Positions 1 to 5,777 of a DNA stretch of 7,055 nt are shown here, in pieces (the first letter of the stretch is position 1; every line of letters begins with the position of its first letter). Made by a program: the position numbers and the translations under genes. This DNA is from Planctomycetota bacterium (GTDB taxonomy: Bacteria > Planctomycetota > UBA1135 > UBA2386). Below the pieces are notes generated by a model. It was not told where the DNA came from. It saw nothing but the letters and a program-made list of their open reading frames with translations, and ran no database searches. The stretch spans positions 1-7,055 of the forward strand of contig JAGQRA010000013.1 of NCBI GenBank assembly GCA_020425885.1, in the 5' to 3' direction.

Positions 1-825
1 CATGATGCCACGTCCGGCCTTGGCGTCGGCGATCAGCTCGGCGGTGTCGGCGACGATGGCGCGCACCTTCTCGGCCGTCTCCTTGTCGTTGAGCAGCGTG
101 CCGAAGGTGCCGTCGGTGGTGGTCAGGGTGGCGCTCGCCTTGGCCAGATTGTCGACCAGGGCCTGGACCTGTTCGCCCATCGCGGTGTCGACGGCGAGGC
201 GACCGAACGTGCTCTGGCCGGCCTGGATCGCCTCGAGGATGCCGTTCATGCGCTGCATCGCCTGCAGCACCTCGTCGTAGAGCTCGCGCCGTCGCAGCAG
301 CCGGCCGAGCGAGTTGTTCTCGTCCTGCAGGCTCTCGGCGCCGAGGCGGATGGCGGTGACCATCGCGTCGACGTTCTCGCCGAGCGGGCCGCGGCCCTCG
401 GCGAGGTCGGAGATGCTCTCGAACGCGTTCTTCTGCGTCGTGCCGCGGAACGGGCCGGTGCCGCTGATCGGGGCGCCGCGGCCCGGGTCGATGTAGATCA
501 GCTTGCCGCCGAGCACGCCGTCGGCCTGGACCTCGATCGTCATGCGGTCGGTGAGCGGGATCGCCGCCTCGAGCCGCAGCTGCATCCGCACCGGCGCCTC
601 GGCGTCGTCGAAGTCGATGTCGATGGCGGCGACCTTGCCGATCTTCTTGCCGAGGACGAGCACGTTGGTGCCGACCTGGGCACCGCCGCCGTCGGCGAAG
701 CGGACCTCGATCGGCGGCACCGATCCGAGCGAGACGTCGGTCAGGTTGACGGTCGCCCAGAGCAGGAATGCCAGCGTGCCGAAGAACACGAGGCCGAGCA
801 GGGTGTCGCGACGGGTACGGTCCAT
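1..825 (-). CDS. mlaD: MlaD-like MCE-domain lipid transport protein (3' end beyond the window)
   Basis: Substrate-binding subunit of an Mla-type phospholipid transporter, anchored in the inner membrane with its MCE domain in the periplasm. The 275 codons present begin MDRTRRD, a short basic cytoplasmic end, followed by one membrane helix at about residues 9-26. A single MCE domain covers about residues 40-116 and ends in the family-typical segment GVLGGKLIYIDPG. The rest, from about residue 135, looks helical and lacks a second MCE domain, like the C-terminal helical part of MlaD/Ttg2C proteins; its length is unknown because the frame is still open at base 1. The ATG at 825 is supported by GGAG (plus-strand 831-834) five bases upstream. 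The gene lies 23 bases after the mlaF stop in the same direction. Family membership is clear; the lipid carried and the direction of transport cannot be read from the sequence. Confidence 0.9.
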   Translation of the reverse strand, partial: MDRTRRDTLLGLVFFGTLAFLLWATVNLTDVSLGSVPPIEVRFADGGGAQVGTNVLVLGKKIGKVAAIDIDFDDAEAPVRMQLRLEAAIPLTDRMTIEVQADGVLGGKLIYIDPGRGAPISGTGPFRGTTQKNAFESISDLAEGRGPLGENVDAMVTAIRLGAESLQDENNSLGRLLRRRELYDEVLQAMQRMNGILEAIQAGQSTFGRLAVDTAMGEQVQALVDNLAKASATLTTTDGTFGTLLNDKETAEKVRAIVADTAELIADAKAGRGIM

Positions 826-848
826 GTCTTCTCCAGCGGTCAGGGGTA

Positions 849-1577
849 TCAGTCGGAGCCGGTGCCGAGGAAGGCCTTGGCCAGCGGATTGTCGCTCGTC
901 GTCATCTCGTCGATGCTGCCCTCGAGGGCGATCTTGCCGTCCTGGATGACGCCGATGCGGTCGCCGCACTGGGTGGCGCAGGCGCGCGAGTGGGTCACGA
1001 CGAGGCCGGTGACGTGCAGGCTGTCCCGGACCTCGGCGATCAGCTCGTGGATCTGCTGGCTGATGATCGGATCGAGGCCGGCGTTCGGTTCGTCATAGAG
1101 CACGTATTCGGGCTTGGTGACCAAGGCGCGGGCGAGGCCGGCGCGCAGCTTCATGCCGCCCGAGATGCTCGGTGGGAACTGGCCGGCGGCATGGTCCATG
1201 CCGACCAGCTGCAGCACCTCGTGGACGCGGTCGTCGACCTCGCCCTTGGCCATCTTGACGTGTTCGCGCAGCGGCAACGCGACGTTGTCGAAGACCGTGA
1301 GCCAGTTGATCAGGGCGCCGTTCTGGAACAGGTAGCCCATGCGCTTGCGCAGCGCCATCAGCTGCTTGTGGTCCATCGTCGGCACCTCCATGCCGTCGAC
1401 GCGGACCGAGCCGCTGTCGGGCCGCAGGATGCCGATCACGTGCTTGAGGGTCACGCTCTTGCCCGTTCCCGAAGGCCCCATCAGCACGTAGTTGACGCCC
1501 TTGGGCACGCGCAGGGTCATGCCGTCGAGGATCTGGCGCGCGCCGAGGCGCTTCCTCACGTCGATCAGTTCGATCAT
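849..1577 (-). CDS. mlaF: MlaF-like ABC transporter ATP-binding protein
   Basis: Cytoplasmic ATPase subunit that powers the MlaE permease; 242 residues, a normal length for a single nucleotide-binding domain. All ABC motifs are present: Walker A GPSGTGKS at 34-41, Q-loop Gln85 in GYLFQNGAL, signature ISGGM at 138-142, Walker B with Asp162-Glu163 in YDEPNAGLDP, and switch His196 in VVTHS. The FQNGAL and SGGMKLRAGLARAL segments are typical of the Mla/Ttg2A branch. Small departures are Asn165 where DEPT is usual and Ser after the switch His where Asp is usual; neither removes a catalytic residue. The ATG at 1577 overlaps the mlaE TGA as ATGA and has no good Shine-Dalgarno of its own, so translation is probably coupled to mlaE. 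The reading frame stays open upstream to about 2927, but that extension lies antiparallel-free over mlaE in another frame and is not coding. Confidence 0.95.
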   Translation of the reverse strand: MIELIDVRKRLGARQILDGMTLRVPKGVNYVLMGPSGTGKSVTLKHVIGILRPDSGSVRVDGMEVPTMDHKQLMALRKRMGYLFQNGALINWLTVFDNVALPLREHVKMAKGEVDDRVHEVLQLVGMDHAAGQFPPSISGGMKLRAGLARALVTKPEYVLYDEPNAGLDPIISQQIHELIAEVRDSLHVTGLVVTHSRACATQCGDRIGVIQDGKIALEGSIDEMTTSDNPLAKAFLGTGSD

Positions 1578-2371
1578 CCGGCCAGGAAGTAGAAGAACCA
1601 GGTGATGATGAAGCCGAGCACGATGACGAGGATCACCGAGTTGCGCACGGCGGTCTGGACCGCGAGGCCGACGCCGAGCGCGCCGCCGTTGGCGCGCAGC
1701 CCGGCGGCGCAGCTGACGACCGCGATCGTGGCGCCGAAGACGAAGGCCTTGAGCAGGCCGACGTAGACCTCCTTCGGCAGCAGCATCCCCGACGAGGTCA
1801 GCGCCTCGCGCGCGCTGTGCCAGTAGAGGTCGCCGCTGACGCCGAGGTTGTGCTCGGCGATGACGCTGCCGCCGTAGATGCCGATCATGTCGGACAGCAC
1901 GGTGAGCAGCGGGCACATCACCGCGAGCGCGACGACGCGCGGCAACACGAGGTAGTTGACCGGGTCGACCGACATCACCTCGAGCGCCGCGATCTCGTCG
2001 CTGACCTTCATCGTGCCGAGCTCGCCCGCCCTCCCCGAGCCGACGGTGGCGGCGCGGCTGACGACCGTGATGAACCGCCCCATTTCGCCGCACCTCCACA
2101 GCGCGGTGATGGTGCCGAGGATCGCGGTGTCGCCGAAGCGCTTGAGCTCGATGCCGGTCTGCATCGCCAGGATGGCGCCGGCGAAGGCGGCGACGATCAT
2201 GGTCACCGGCAGCGAGCGCACGCCGGCGTTGAAGGCGACGTCGAGCAGGAAGCGCAGACGGCGCGGCAGGTAGGTGATCTGGACGCAGGTCCGCAGCAGG
2301 AGGTCGAAGACGAAGCCGGCGCCATCGATGCGCTCGTTGAGGCCGTGGCCGACGACGGCGAACAACCTCAC
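1574..2371 (-). CDS. mlaE: MlaE-like ABC transporter permease
   Basis: Inner-membrane permease of the Mla-type transporter; 265 residues, the usual size. The MlaE core is visible: SLPVTMIVAAFAGAILAMQ at 53-71, the conserved ELGTMKVSDEIAALEVMSVDP at about 117-137, LVLPRVVA at 141-149, the GGSV turn near 167-170, the GLLKAFVFG segment at 205-213 and GGALGVG at 229-235, followed by a final membrane helix. The GTG start at 2371 is supported by AGGAG (plus-strand 2377-2381) five bases upstream; it overlaps the stop of the preceding lipoprotein gene as GTGA. The stop overlaps the mlaF start as ATGA. Residues 91-118 are odd: the family-typical REMGP is GEMGR, and Arg occupies positions 106 and 114 where small or hydrophobic residues are usual. 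The frame is intact, so this is not a pseudogene by frameshift, but the segment may contain base-call errors or represent a divergent subtype. Confidence 0.93.
   Translation of the reverse strand: MRLFAVVGHGLNERIDGAGFVFDLLLRTCVQITYLPRRLRFLLDVAFNAGVRSLPVTMIVAAFAGAILAMQTGIELKRFGDTAILGTITALWRCGEMGRFITVVSRAATVGSGRAGELGTMKVSDEIAALEVMSVDPVNYLVLPRVVALAVMCPLLTVLSDMIGIYGGSVIAEHNLGVSGDLYWHSAREALTSSGMLLPKEVYVGLLKAFVFGATIAVVSCAAGLRANGGALGVGLAVQTAVRNSVILVIVLGFIITWFFYFLAG
2018..2101 (-). other. Anomalous segment inside mlaE (clustered departures toward G)
   Basis: This stretch encodes MlaE residues 91-118. Compared with the family pattern as I remember it (a segment like LSMCREMGPFITA, then AATVGSAMAAELG), about nine codons differ, and nearly all differences are explained by one sense-strand base becoming G: for example tgg for tcg, agg for atg, ggc for cgc, cgg for ccg and ggg for gcg. 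The flanking sequence returns abruptly to the family pattern. A run of miscalled bases in low-coverage sequence would look like this, but real divergence is not excluded. No other reading frame of the segment restores the family pattern. Confidence 0.4.
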
Positions 2372-3876
2372 GGCCGCTCCTGTCCGGTCGCCGTGGCCGC
2401 GGCGGCGGCGGCGGCAGCGGCTGCGGTCGGCTCGGCCTCGGGGCTGCCGCCGCCGAGCGGGATCGGCAGGAACTGGAACAGCCGCAGGGTTCTGCTGCCG
2501 CTGGCGTCACGCTCGTAGTTGAAGAGGAAGGGCATGCTGGCGGTCGATTCGCCGTCGCGCTCGCGGTGGGTGAAGACGCGGCCGAGGACGTCGACGGAGT
2601 GGTCGGCGGGGCCGCGCTGGCGGGAGGTGGCGATCTCCCAGAGGAAGCCGTAGCTCTCGGCGATGCCAGCGGCACTGCTACCGCGAACCGGCAACGGGGA
2701 CAACAGGCTCCAGTCGCCCGAGACGAGATTGCCGGCCGCGTCGGTGCGGGTCGTGCGATGCCACAACGGCCAGATCTTGGTGTGCTCTTCGCCGCCGCCG
2801 GCCGCCGACTCGATCGCGATGTGCCAGAAGAACGGCAGCACCCATTGCTGGCTGGTGCGGCCGTCGGGGTCGTCGTAGCTGCGCCACCACACCAGCGGCC
2901 ACAGGGCACCCCACGCGTCCTGGTCATCGCTCACGGTGCGGCTGAACAGCGGCCACAGCCACCAGGTCGTGACGTTGTCCTCGGCCCGGTTCCAGTAGTA
3001 GTGGAACAGCGGCCACAGGAGGTGCATGGCGGTGAGGTGCTCCTGCTTCCAGACGTGCGAGAACAACGGCCACAACACGCTCCAACCGCCGACCTCGCGG
3101 CCGGTCCGGAAGCCGCACAGGGGCCAGAACCAGTAGCTGTCGACCGGGCTGTCGGTGTCCATGTTCTCCGTGCTCCAGGCGAAGAACGGCCACAGCAGGA
3201 AGCGGCGGTCGTAGAAACCCGGGTCGATGTCGTGGCCGTAGAACGGATAGAACAGGAAGCGGCGGTGGCCGTTCTCGGCGCAGGATCCCACGGTCAGGAA
3301 CGGCCACAGCAGCGAGTGGTGGCGATGCCCCTCCTTGTCGAGCCGCAGGTAGAGCGGGAACAGGATGGCGAGGAAGCGGTCGTAGCTCAGGAACTGCGGG
3401 ATGTCGGCGTAGAACGGCAGGAAGGCGAAGTAGTCCTCGCGGCCGTCGGCGCTCGCTCCGCCCCAGATCAGCGGGAACAGGAAGTACCAATCGACGTCGC
3501 GCTCGCCGTTCTCGTTGCTGCGGGCGCGCCAGTTCCAGATCGGGAACAGCCGGTGCGAGGTCTCGGTGGCGTCGCTGCGGACGCGCCCGAACGGGACCAG
3601 GAACTGGTGCTCGGTGGCCGGGCCGACGCCCGGGTTCTGCGGTTCGGGCTCGGTGACGCGGCGGTAGAGCGGTCGGATACGGAAGTCGTCACCGCCTTCG
3701 GGCGTGCGCTCGTAGTGGACGATCGGCCACAGCGCGTCGCATTCGAGCAGTTCGCCGTCGGCGTCGAGGCGATGGAACCACAGCGGCGTCAGGTTCAACT
3801 CGCGCGGCATCAGCGAGCAAGCGGAGGTCGCGAGCACGAAACTGCCCGCGATCAGACGGCGGCAACGATGCGGCAT
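2368..3876 (-). CDS. Probable lipoprotein of ~22 WP[LF] repeats, first gene of the mla operon
   Basis: I do not recognise a named family. The 502-residue product starts with a basic n-region and hydrophobic stretch (MPHRCRRLIAGSFVLATSAC); Cys20 is a possible lipidation site, though Thr at -3 makes the lipobox imperfect. From about residue 49 to 474 a motif such as LLWPLF recurs, with its Pro at 51, 69, 95, 112, 135, 154, 174, 192, 211, 230, 252, 270, 289, 309, 327, 348, 370, 394, 449 and 471; two degenerate units near 414 and 433 fill the gap. The mean period is about 20 residues. Each unit is a short aromatic hydrophobic stretch plus a polar DG/DN/RD-rich turn, which suggests repeated beta-strands (a barrel, propeller or solenoid). 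The tail is Gly/Ala-rich. The stop overlaps mlaE as GTGA, so the two are likely coupled. No Shine-Dalgarno precedes the ATG at 3876 (upstream is C-rich), so the start is the weakest point; it is preferred because it yields the export signal. Confidence 0.85.
   Translation of the reverse strand: MPHRCRRLIAGSFVLATSACSLMPRELNLTPLWFHRLDADGELLECDALWPIVHYERTPEGGDDFRIRPLYRRVTEPEPQNPGVGPATEHQFLVPFGRVRSDATETSHRLFPIWNWRARSNENGERDVDWYFLFPLIWGGASADGREDYFAFLPFYADIPQFLSYDRFLAILFPLYLRLDKEGHRHHSLLWPFLTVGSCAENGHRRFLFYPFYGHDIDPGFYDRRFLLWPFFAWSTENMDTDSPVDSYWFWPLCGFRTGREVGGWSVLWPLFSHVWKQEHLTAMHLLWPLFHYYWNRAEDNVTTWWLWPLFSRTVSDDQDAWGALWPLVWWRSYDDPDGRTSQQWVLPFFWHIAIESAAGGGEEHTKIWPLWHRTTRTDAAGNLVSGDWSLLSPLPVRGSSAAGIAESYGFLWEIATSRQRGPADHSVDVLGRVFTHRERDGESTASMPFLFNYERDASGSRTLRLFQFLPIPLGGGSPEAEPTAAAAAAAAAATATGQERP
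2395..2424 (-). repeat. GCC/GCG trinucleotide run encoding ten alanines
   Basis: Ten consecutive Ala codons (GCA, GCC, GCT, then mostly GCC) lie just before the stop of the repeat lipoprotein, at residues 485-494. They follow a Gly/Pro/Glu-rich linker and probably form a disordered or helical tail. Five identical GCC codons in a row could change in number by slippage; only a multiple of three would keep the stop in register with the mlaE start. Confidence 0.75.
2455..3732 (-). repeat. Tandem ~60-base coding repeat ([LF][WF]P[LF] units)
   Basis: This region encodes residues 49-474 of the lipoprotein. On the plus strand the repeats show up as recurring variants of gaacagcggccacag, for example near 2945, 3003, 3061, 3184 and 3299. 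The best-conserved units, residues 226-330, have the core FLLWPFF, FWPLC, VLWPLF, LLWPLF, WLWPLF and ALWPLV in succession. Divergence increases toward both ends, as expected for an old internal duplication series. Confidence 0.85.
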
Positions 3877-4103
3877 GAACGGGGGGGAGGATACTGCGGG
3901 GACGGCGGTGGCCGCATGCAAAAGGGACGTTCGCGACGGCCGGCCACAGCGCAGCCGCAATCGGGGCGTTGTCGCGCCGAGCTCAATCGGCTTTCGTCGG
4001 CTGTGGGCTCGGCGTATACCGGGCCCATGCATCGCTACCCCGTGCTGCAGTCAGCCGGCATCGTGCACTGCCGCGCCGAGCTCGGGACCGGTCGGAGGCA
4101 ATC
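3877..4103. promoter_or_regulatory. Divergent intergenic region between the mla operon and the lipoprotein pair
   Basis: This 227-base gap must hold the promoters for both directions. Leftward, TATCCT (plus-strand aggata at 3888-3893) is a possible -10 only 11 bases from the ATG at 3876, which would give a nearly leaderless mRNA and would fit the missing Shine-Dalgarno. Rightward, TATACC at 4015-4020 is the best -10-like hexamer; no convincing -35 lies 16-18 bases upstream. A 12-base direct repeat (cgcgccgagctc) occurs at 3973-3984 and 4072-4083 and may be chance in such GC-rich DNA. I see no clear operator. Confidence 0.3.
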
Positions 4104-4107
4104 ATGA
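4027..4107 (+). CDS. Possible 26-codon leader ORF coupled to the downstream lipoprotein gene
   Basis: An ATG at 4027 opens a 26-residue frame (starting MHRYPVLQS) whose TGA overlaps the ATG of the next gene as ATGA. It has no Shine-Dalgarno, but the ATG lies six bases after the -10-like TATACC, the spacing expected if transcription began on the ATG itself. The peptide has no recognisable features. It may equally be just the untranslated leader of the downstream gene; the 4-base overlap alone is weak evidence. Confidence 0.2.
   Translation: MHRYPVLQSAGIVHCRAELGTGRRQS
4094..4098 (+). promoter_or_regulatory. Shine-Dalgarno GGAGG fixing the start at 4104
   Basis: GGAGG lies five bases before the ATG at 4104. 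It is a perfect site and rules out the further-upstream start at 3969 allowed by the open frame. Confidence 0.8.
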
Positions 4108-4670
4108 CAACGACACGAATCAGCAGGTCGACGTGGATCGGCGTGGCTCTCGCCGATGCGTTCCCGCTCCTCGCTTCGATCGGCGGCTGCGCGGCGCAGC
4201 CGGCCTCGCCCGAGCAGCTGCAGGCCGCCGAGCGGCGACTGATCGCGCCGTTCCTGACCGGCGCCGAGGTCGAATGCGAACAGCTCGAGGTCGAGATGAG
4301 CTTCAACTTCAACGCCTACGTCAGCCAGCCGGCGCTCGACCCGGGCGCGCACGCGCGTCGGCGCGAGGCCGGGTCGAACTACATCGACACGATCTGGACC
4401 AACACGCTCGGCCAGCGCGACAAGGCCTTCGTCGTCACCATCGGCGAGCCGGCCGAGATGACCGCGCAGGGGCTGCGACGCGGACCGGTGACTCGCTTCC
4501 GGGTGCTGAACCAGCTGCGCGTACGGGTCCATCAGGGCGGCGCTCCGCTGCTGAAGGCGCACGCCAGCAGCCTCGGCGGCGGCGCGGTCGCGATTCGTGA
4601 GGCGACCGCGCAGAGGCCGCGTCAGGTGCGCGAGTTCAGGATCGAGAACGGTGCCGCGCAGCTTCCCTGA
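4104..4670 (+). CDS. Probable lipoprotein of unknown function, 188 residues
   Basis: I do not recognise a family. The N-terminus has Arg5 and Arg8, a hydrophobic stretch at about 10-27 interrupted by Asp18, and a good lipobox IGGC with Cys29 as the likely lipidated residue; the mature protein begins CAAQPASPEQ. Residues 38-62 look helical and contain an LTGAEVECEQL segment with a second Cys (58). The rest, from about residue 64, alternates polar and hydrophobic residues like a small beta-rich domain and is Arg-rich toward the C-terminus. The ATG has a perfect GGAGG. The TPR lipoprotein gene follows after nine bases, so the two are almost certainly co-transcribed and may act together at the same membrane. 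Divergent orientation from the mla operon could mean shared control, but that is inference. Confidence 0.8.
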   Translation: MTTTRISRSTWIGVALADAFPLLASIGGCAAQPASPEQLQAAERRLIAPFLTGAEVECEQLEVEMSFNFNAYVSQPALDPGAHARRREAGSNYIDTIWTNTLGQRDKAFVVTIGEPAEMTAQGLRRGPVTRFRVLNQLRVRVHQGGAPLLKAHASSLGGGAVAIREATAQRPRQVREFRIENGAAQLP

Positions 4671-4674
4671 GGTG
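4669..4674 (+). promoter_or_regulatory. Shine-Dalgarno GAGGTG deciding a TTG start at 4680
   Basis: GAGGTG overlaps the stop codon of the upstream gene and sits five bases before TTG at 4680. An in-frame stop at 4668-4670 leaves no earlier start, and any later start would lose the lipobox. Confidence 0.7.
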
Positions 4675-4679
4675 TCGCC

Positions 4680-5744
4680 TTGAGAGCCGGACTCGCAGCT
4701 GCCATCCTGCTCACCGCCTGCGTCGCGGGGCCCGTGCGGTCCGTGGACGCGGTCGACCCCAGGATCTACTCCGAGGCGCAGGACCCGGTGGACCAGGCCG
4801 CCTGGGTGCGGGCGCGGGAGCTGGCGAAGACCGACCCGGTCGCGGCGTTGCCGGCGCTGCGCGATGTCGTCGAGCGCTGCCCGAACCTGGTCCGGGCCCA
4901 TCTCGCCTATCAGGATGCGGCGCTGGCCCTCGCCGGCACCGCCGAGGCCGAGATGCTGGCCTACTACCATGACCTGGCCCAGGGTGACACGCCCGTCATC
5001 GACTACGTCAGGGCGCGGCTGTTCGAGACTTCCTACGACAGGGGGACCCACCTGGAGAAGATCCTCGCCCGCGACCGTTCGTTCGGCTGGGCCCATCTCT
5101 CGCTCGGTCGCATCCGGCGCGGTCAGGGTCAGCTGCTGAATGCGGCCGAGGCGTTCGCCGCCGCGCTGGTGTTCGACCCGAGCCTGCACGAGGCCCACCT
5201 CGAACGCGGCGATGCGCTCGCCGAGCTGGGGCGGCTGCAGGAGGCCGCGGTCGACTACGATGCCTATTTCGAGGCCGTGCCCGATGACTGGCCGGCGATG
5301 CGCGAGTACGTGGCGCTGTTGATCTACCGGCTCAATCGCATCGACCGCGCCTTGGAGTTGCTCGCCCGGCTCGACGTCGCCGCCCCGGGCGATCTCGAAT
5401 TGCGCATGCACCGCGGCGCGGCGATGTGGCGGGCGTTCCGACCGCGCGAGGCATTGGTGCACTATCTGGCCGTGATCGAGGTCGATCCGGGCTGTTCGCG
5501 CGCCTTGCTCGACATCGGCCTGATCTACTACGACGCCATGTCCAAGGACTGGACCGATGACGAGCGCCGGCTGTGGTGGCCCAAGGCGCGCGCCGCGTTC
5601 AAGATGTTCATGGCGCTCGGCAATCCACACGATGGCCACGAGTCGTTCGAGCGCACCCTCGCCGTCCCGTACCGCCTCGGGGTCATCGCCGAACTGCTCG
5701 GCCCGGACGATGGCCAGCCGGCCGTCGCCGCCGACCTGCGTTAG
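4680..5744 (+). CDS. TPR-repeat lipoprotein
   Basis: A 354-residue probable lipoprotein with tetratricopeptide repeats, a fold that usually mediates protein-protein contacts. A short signal sequence (MRAGLAAAILLTAC) ends in a perfect LTAC lipobox, with Cys14 the lipidated residue; no Asp follows at +2, which fits outer-membrane sorting if Lol rules apply. The TPR array is clearest at residues 135-168 (WAHLSLGRIRRGQGQ then AAEAFAAALVFDPS), 169-202 (AHLERGDALAELGRLQEA), about 204-237 and 238-271 (AMWRAFRPREALVHYLAVIEVDP). A further helical unit with an insertion rich in Trp and charged residues lies at 272-312. Residues 36-130 are helical and may hold degenerate TPRs. The TTG start is the only one that keeps the lipobox. 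It follows the 188-residue lipoprotein gene by nine bases. The partner and process are unknown. Confidence 0.85.
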   Translation: MRAGLAAAILLTACVAGPVRSVDAVDPRIYSEAQDPVDQAAWVRARELAKTDPVAALPALRDVVERCPNLVRAHLAYQDAALALAGTAEAEMLAYYHDLAQGDTPVIDYVRARLFETSYDRGTHLEKILARDRSFGWAHLSLGRIRRGQGQLLNAAEAFAAALVFDPSLHEAHLERGDALAELGRLQEAAVDYDAYFEAVPDDWPAMREYVALLIYRLNRIDRALELLARLDVAAPGDLELRMHRGAAMWRAFRPREALVHYLAVIEVDPGCSRALLDIGLIYYDAMSKDWTDDERRLWWPKARAAFKMFMALGNPHDGHESFERTLAVPYRLGVIAELLGPDDGQPAVAADLR

Positions 5745-5777
5745 TGCGGAACCAGGGCAAGAGCCTCCTGCGCGCCG

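Noticed and set aside
768..1592. Plus-strand 274-codon frame antisense to mlaF
   Set aside because: His/Asp/Ala-rich shadow of a gene whose ABC motifs are unambiguous.
1578..2927. Upstream extension of the mlaF frame, giving a 692-residue product
   Set aside because: The extension is Arg/Pro-rich, overlaps mlaE in a different frame, and shows no motifs. MlaF is full-length from the ATG at 1577.
2455..3732. ~60-base repetition considered as a CRISPR array or a tandem non-coding satellite
   Set aside because: The repeats are imperfect, vary in spacing and stay in one open frame with conserved amino-acid motifs, so they are a protein repeat.
3973..4083. 12-base direct repeat (cgcgccgagctc at 3973-3984 and 4072-4083) as an operator pair
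   Set aside because: Made of common GC-rich words, not palindromic as a whole, and 99 bases apart; no further evidence of a regulator site.
2566..4107. Plus-strand open frame of 513 codons antisense to the repeat lipoprotein
   Set aside because: Its product is Val/Glu/Gln/Arg-rich low complexity that simply mirrors the WP repeat on the other strand. It has no Shine-Dalgarno, while the minus-strand frame has an export signal, periodic motifs and coupling to mlaE.
4035..5639. Minus-strand 534-codon frame antisense to the two lipoprotein genes
   Set aside because: GC-rich third-position shadow of the TPR and lipoprotein genes; no recognisable domain. The sense frames have lipoboxes, Shine-Dalgarno sites and TPR motifs.
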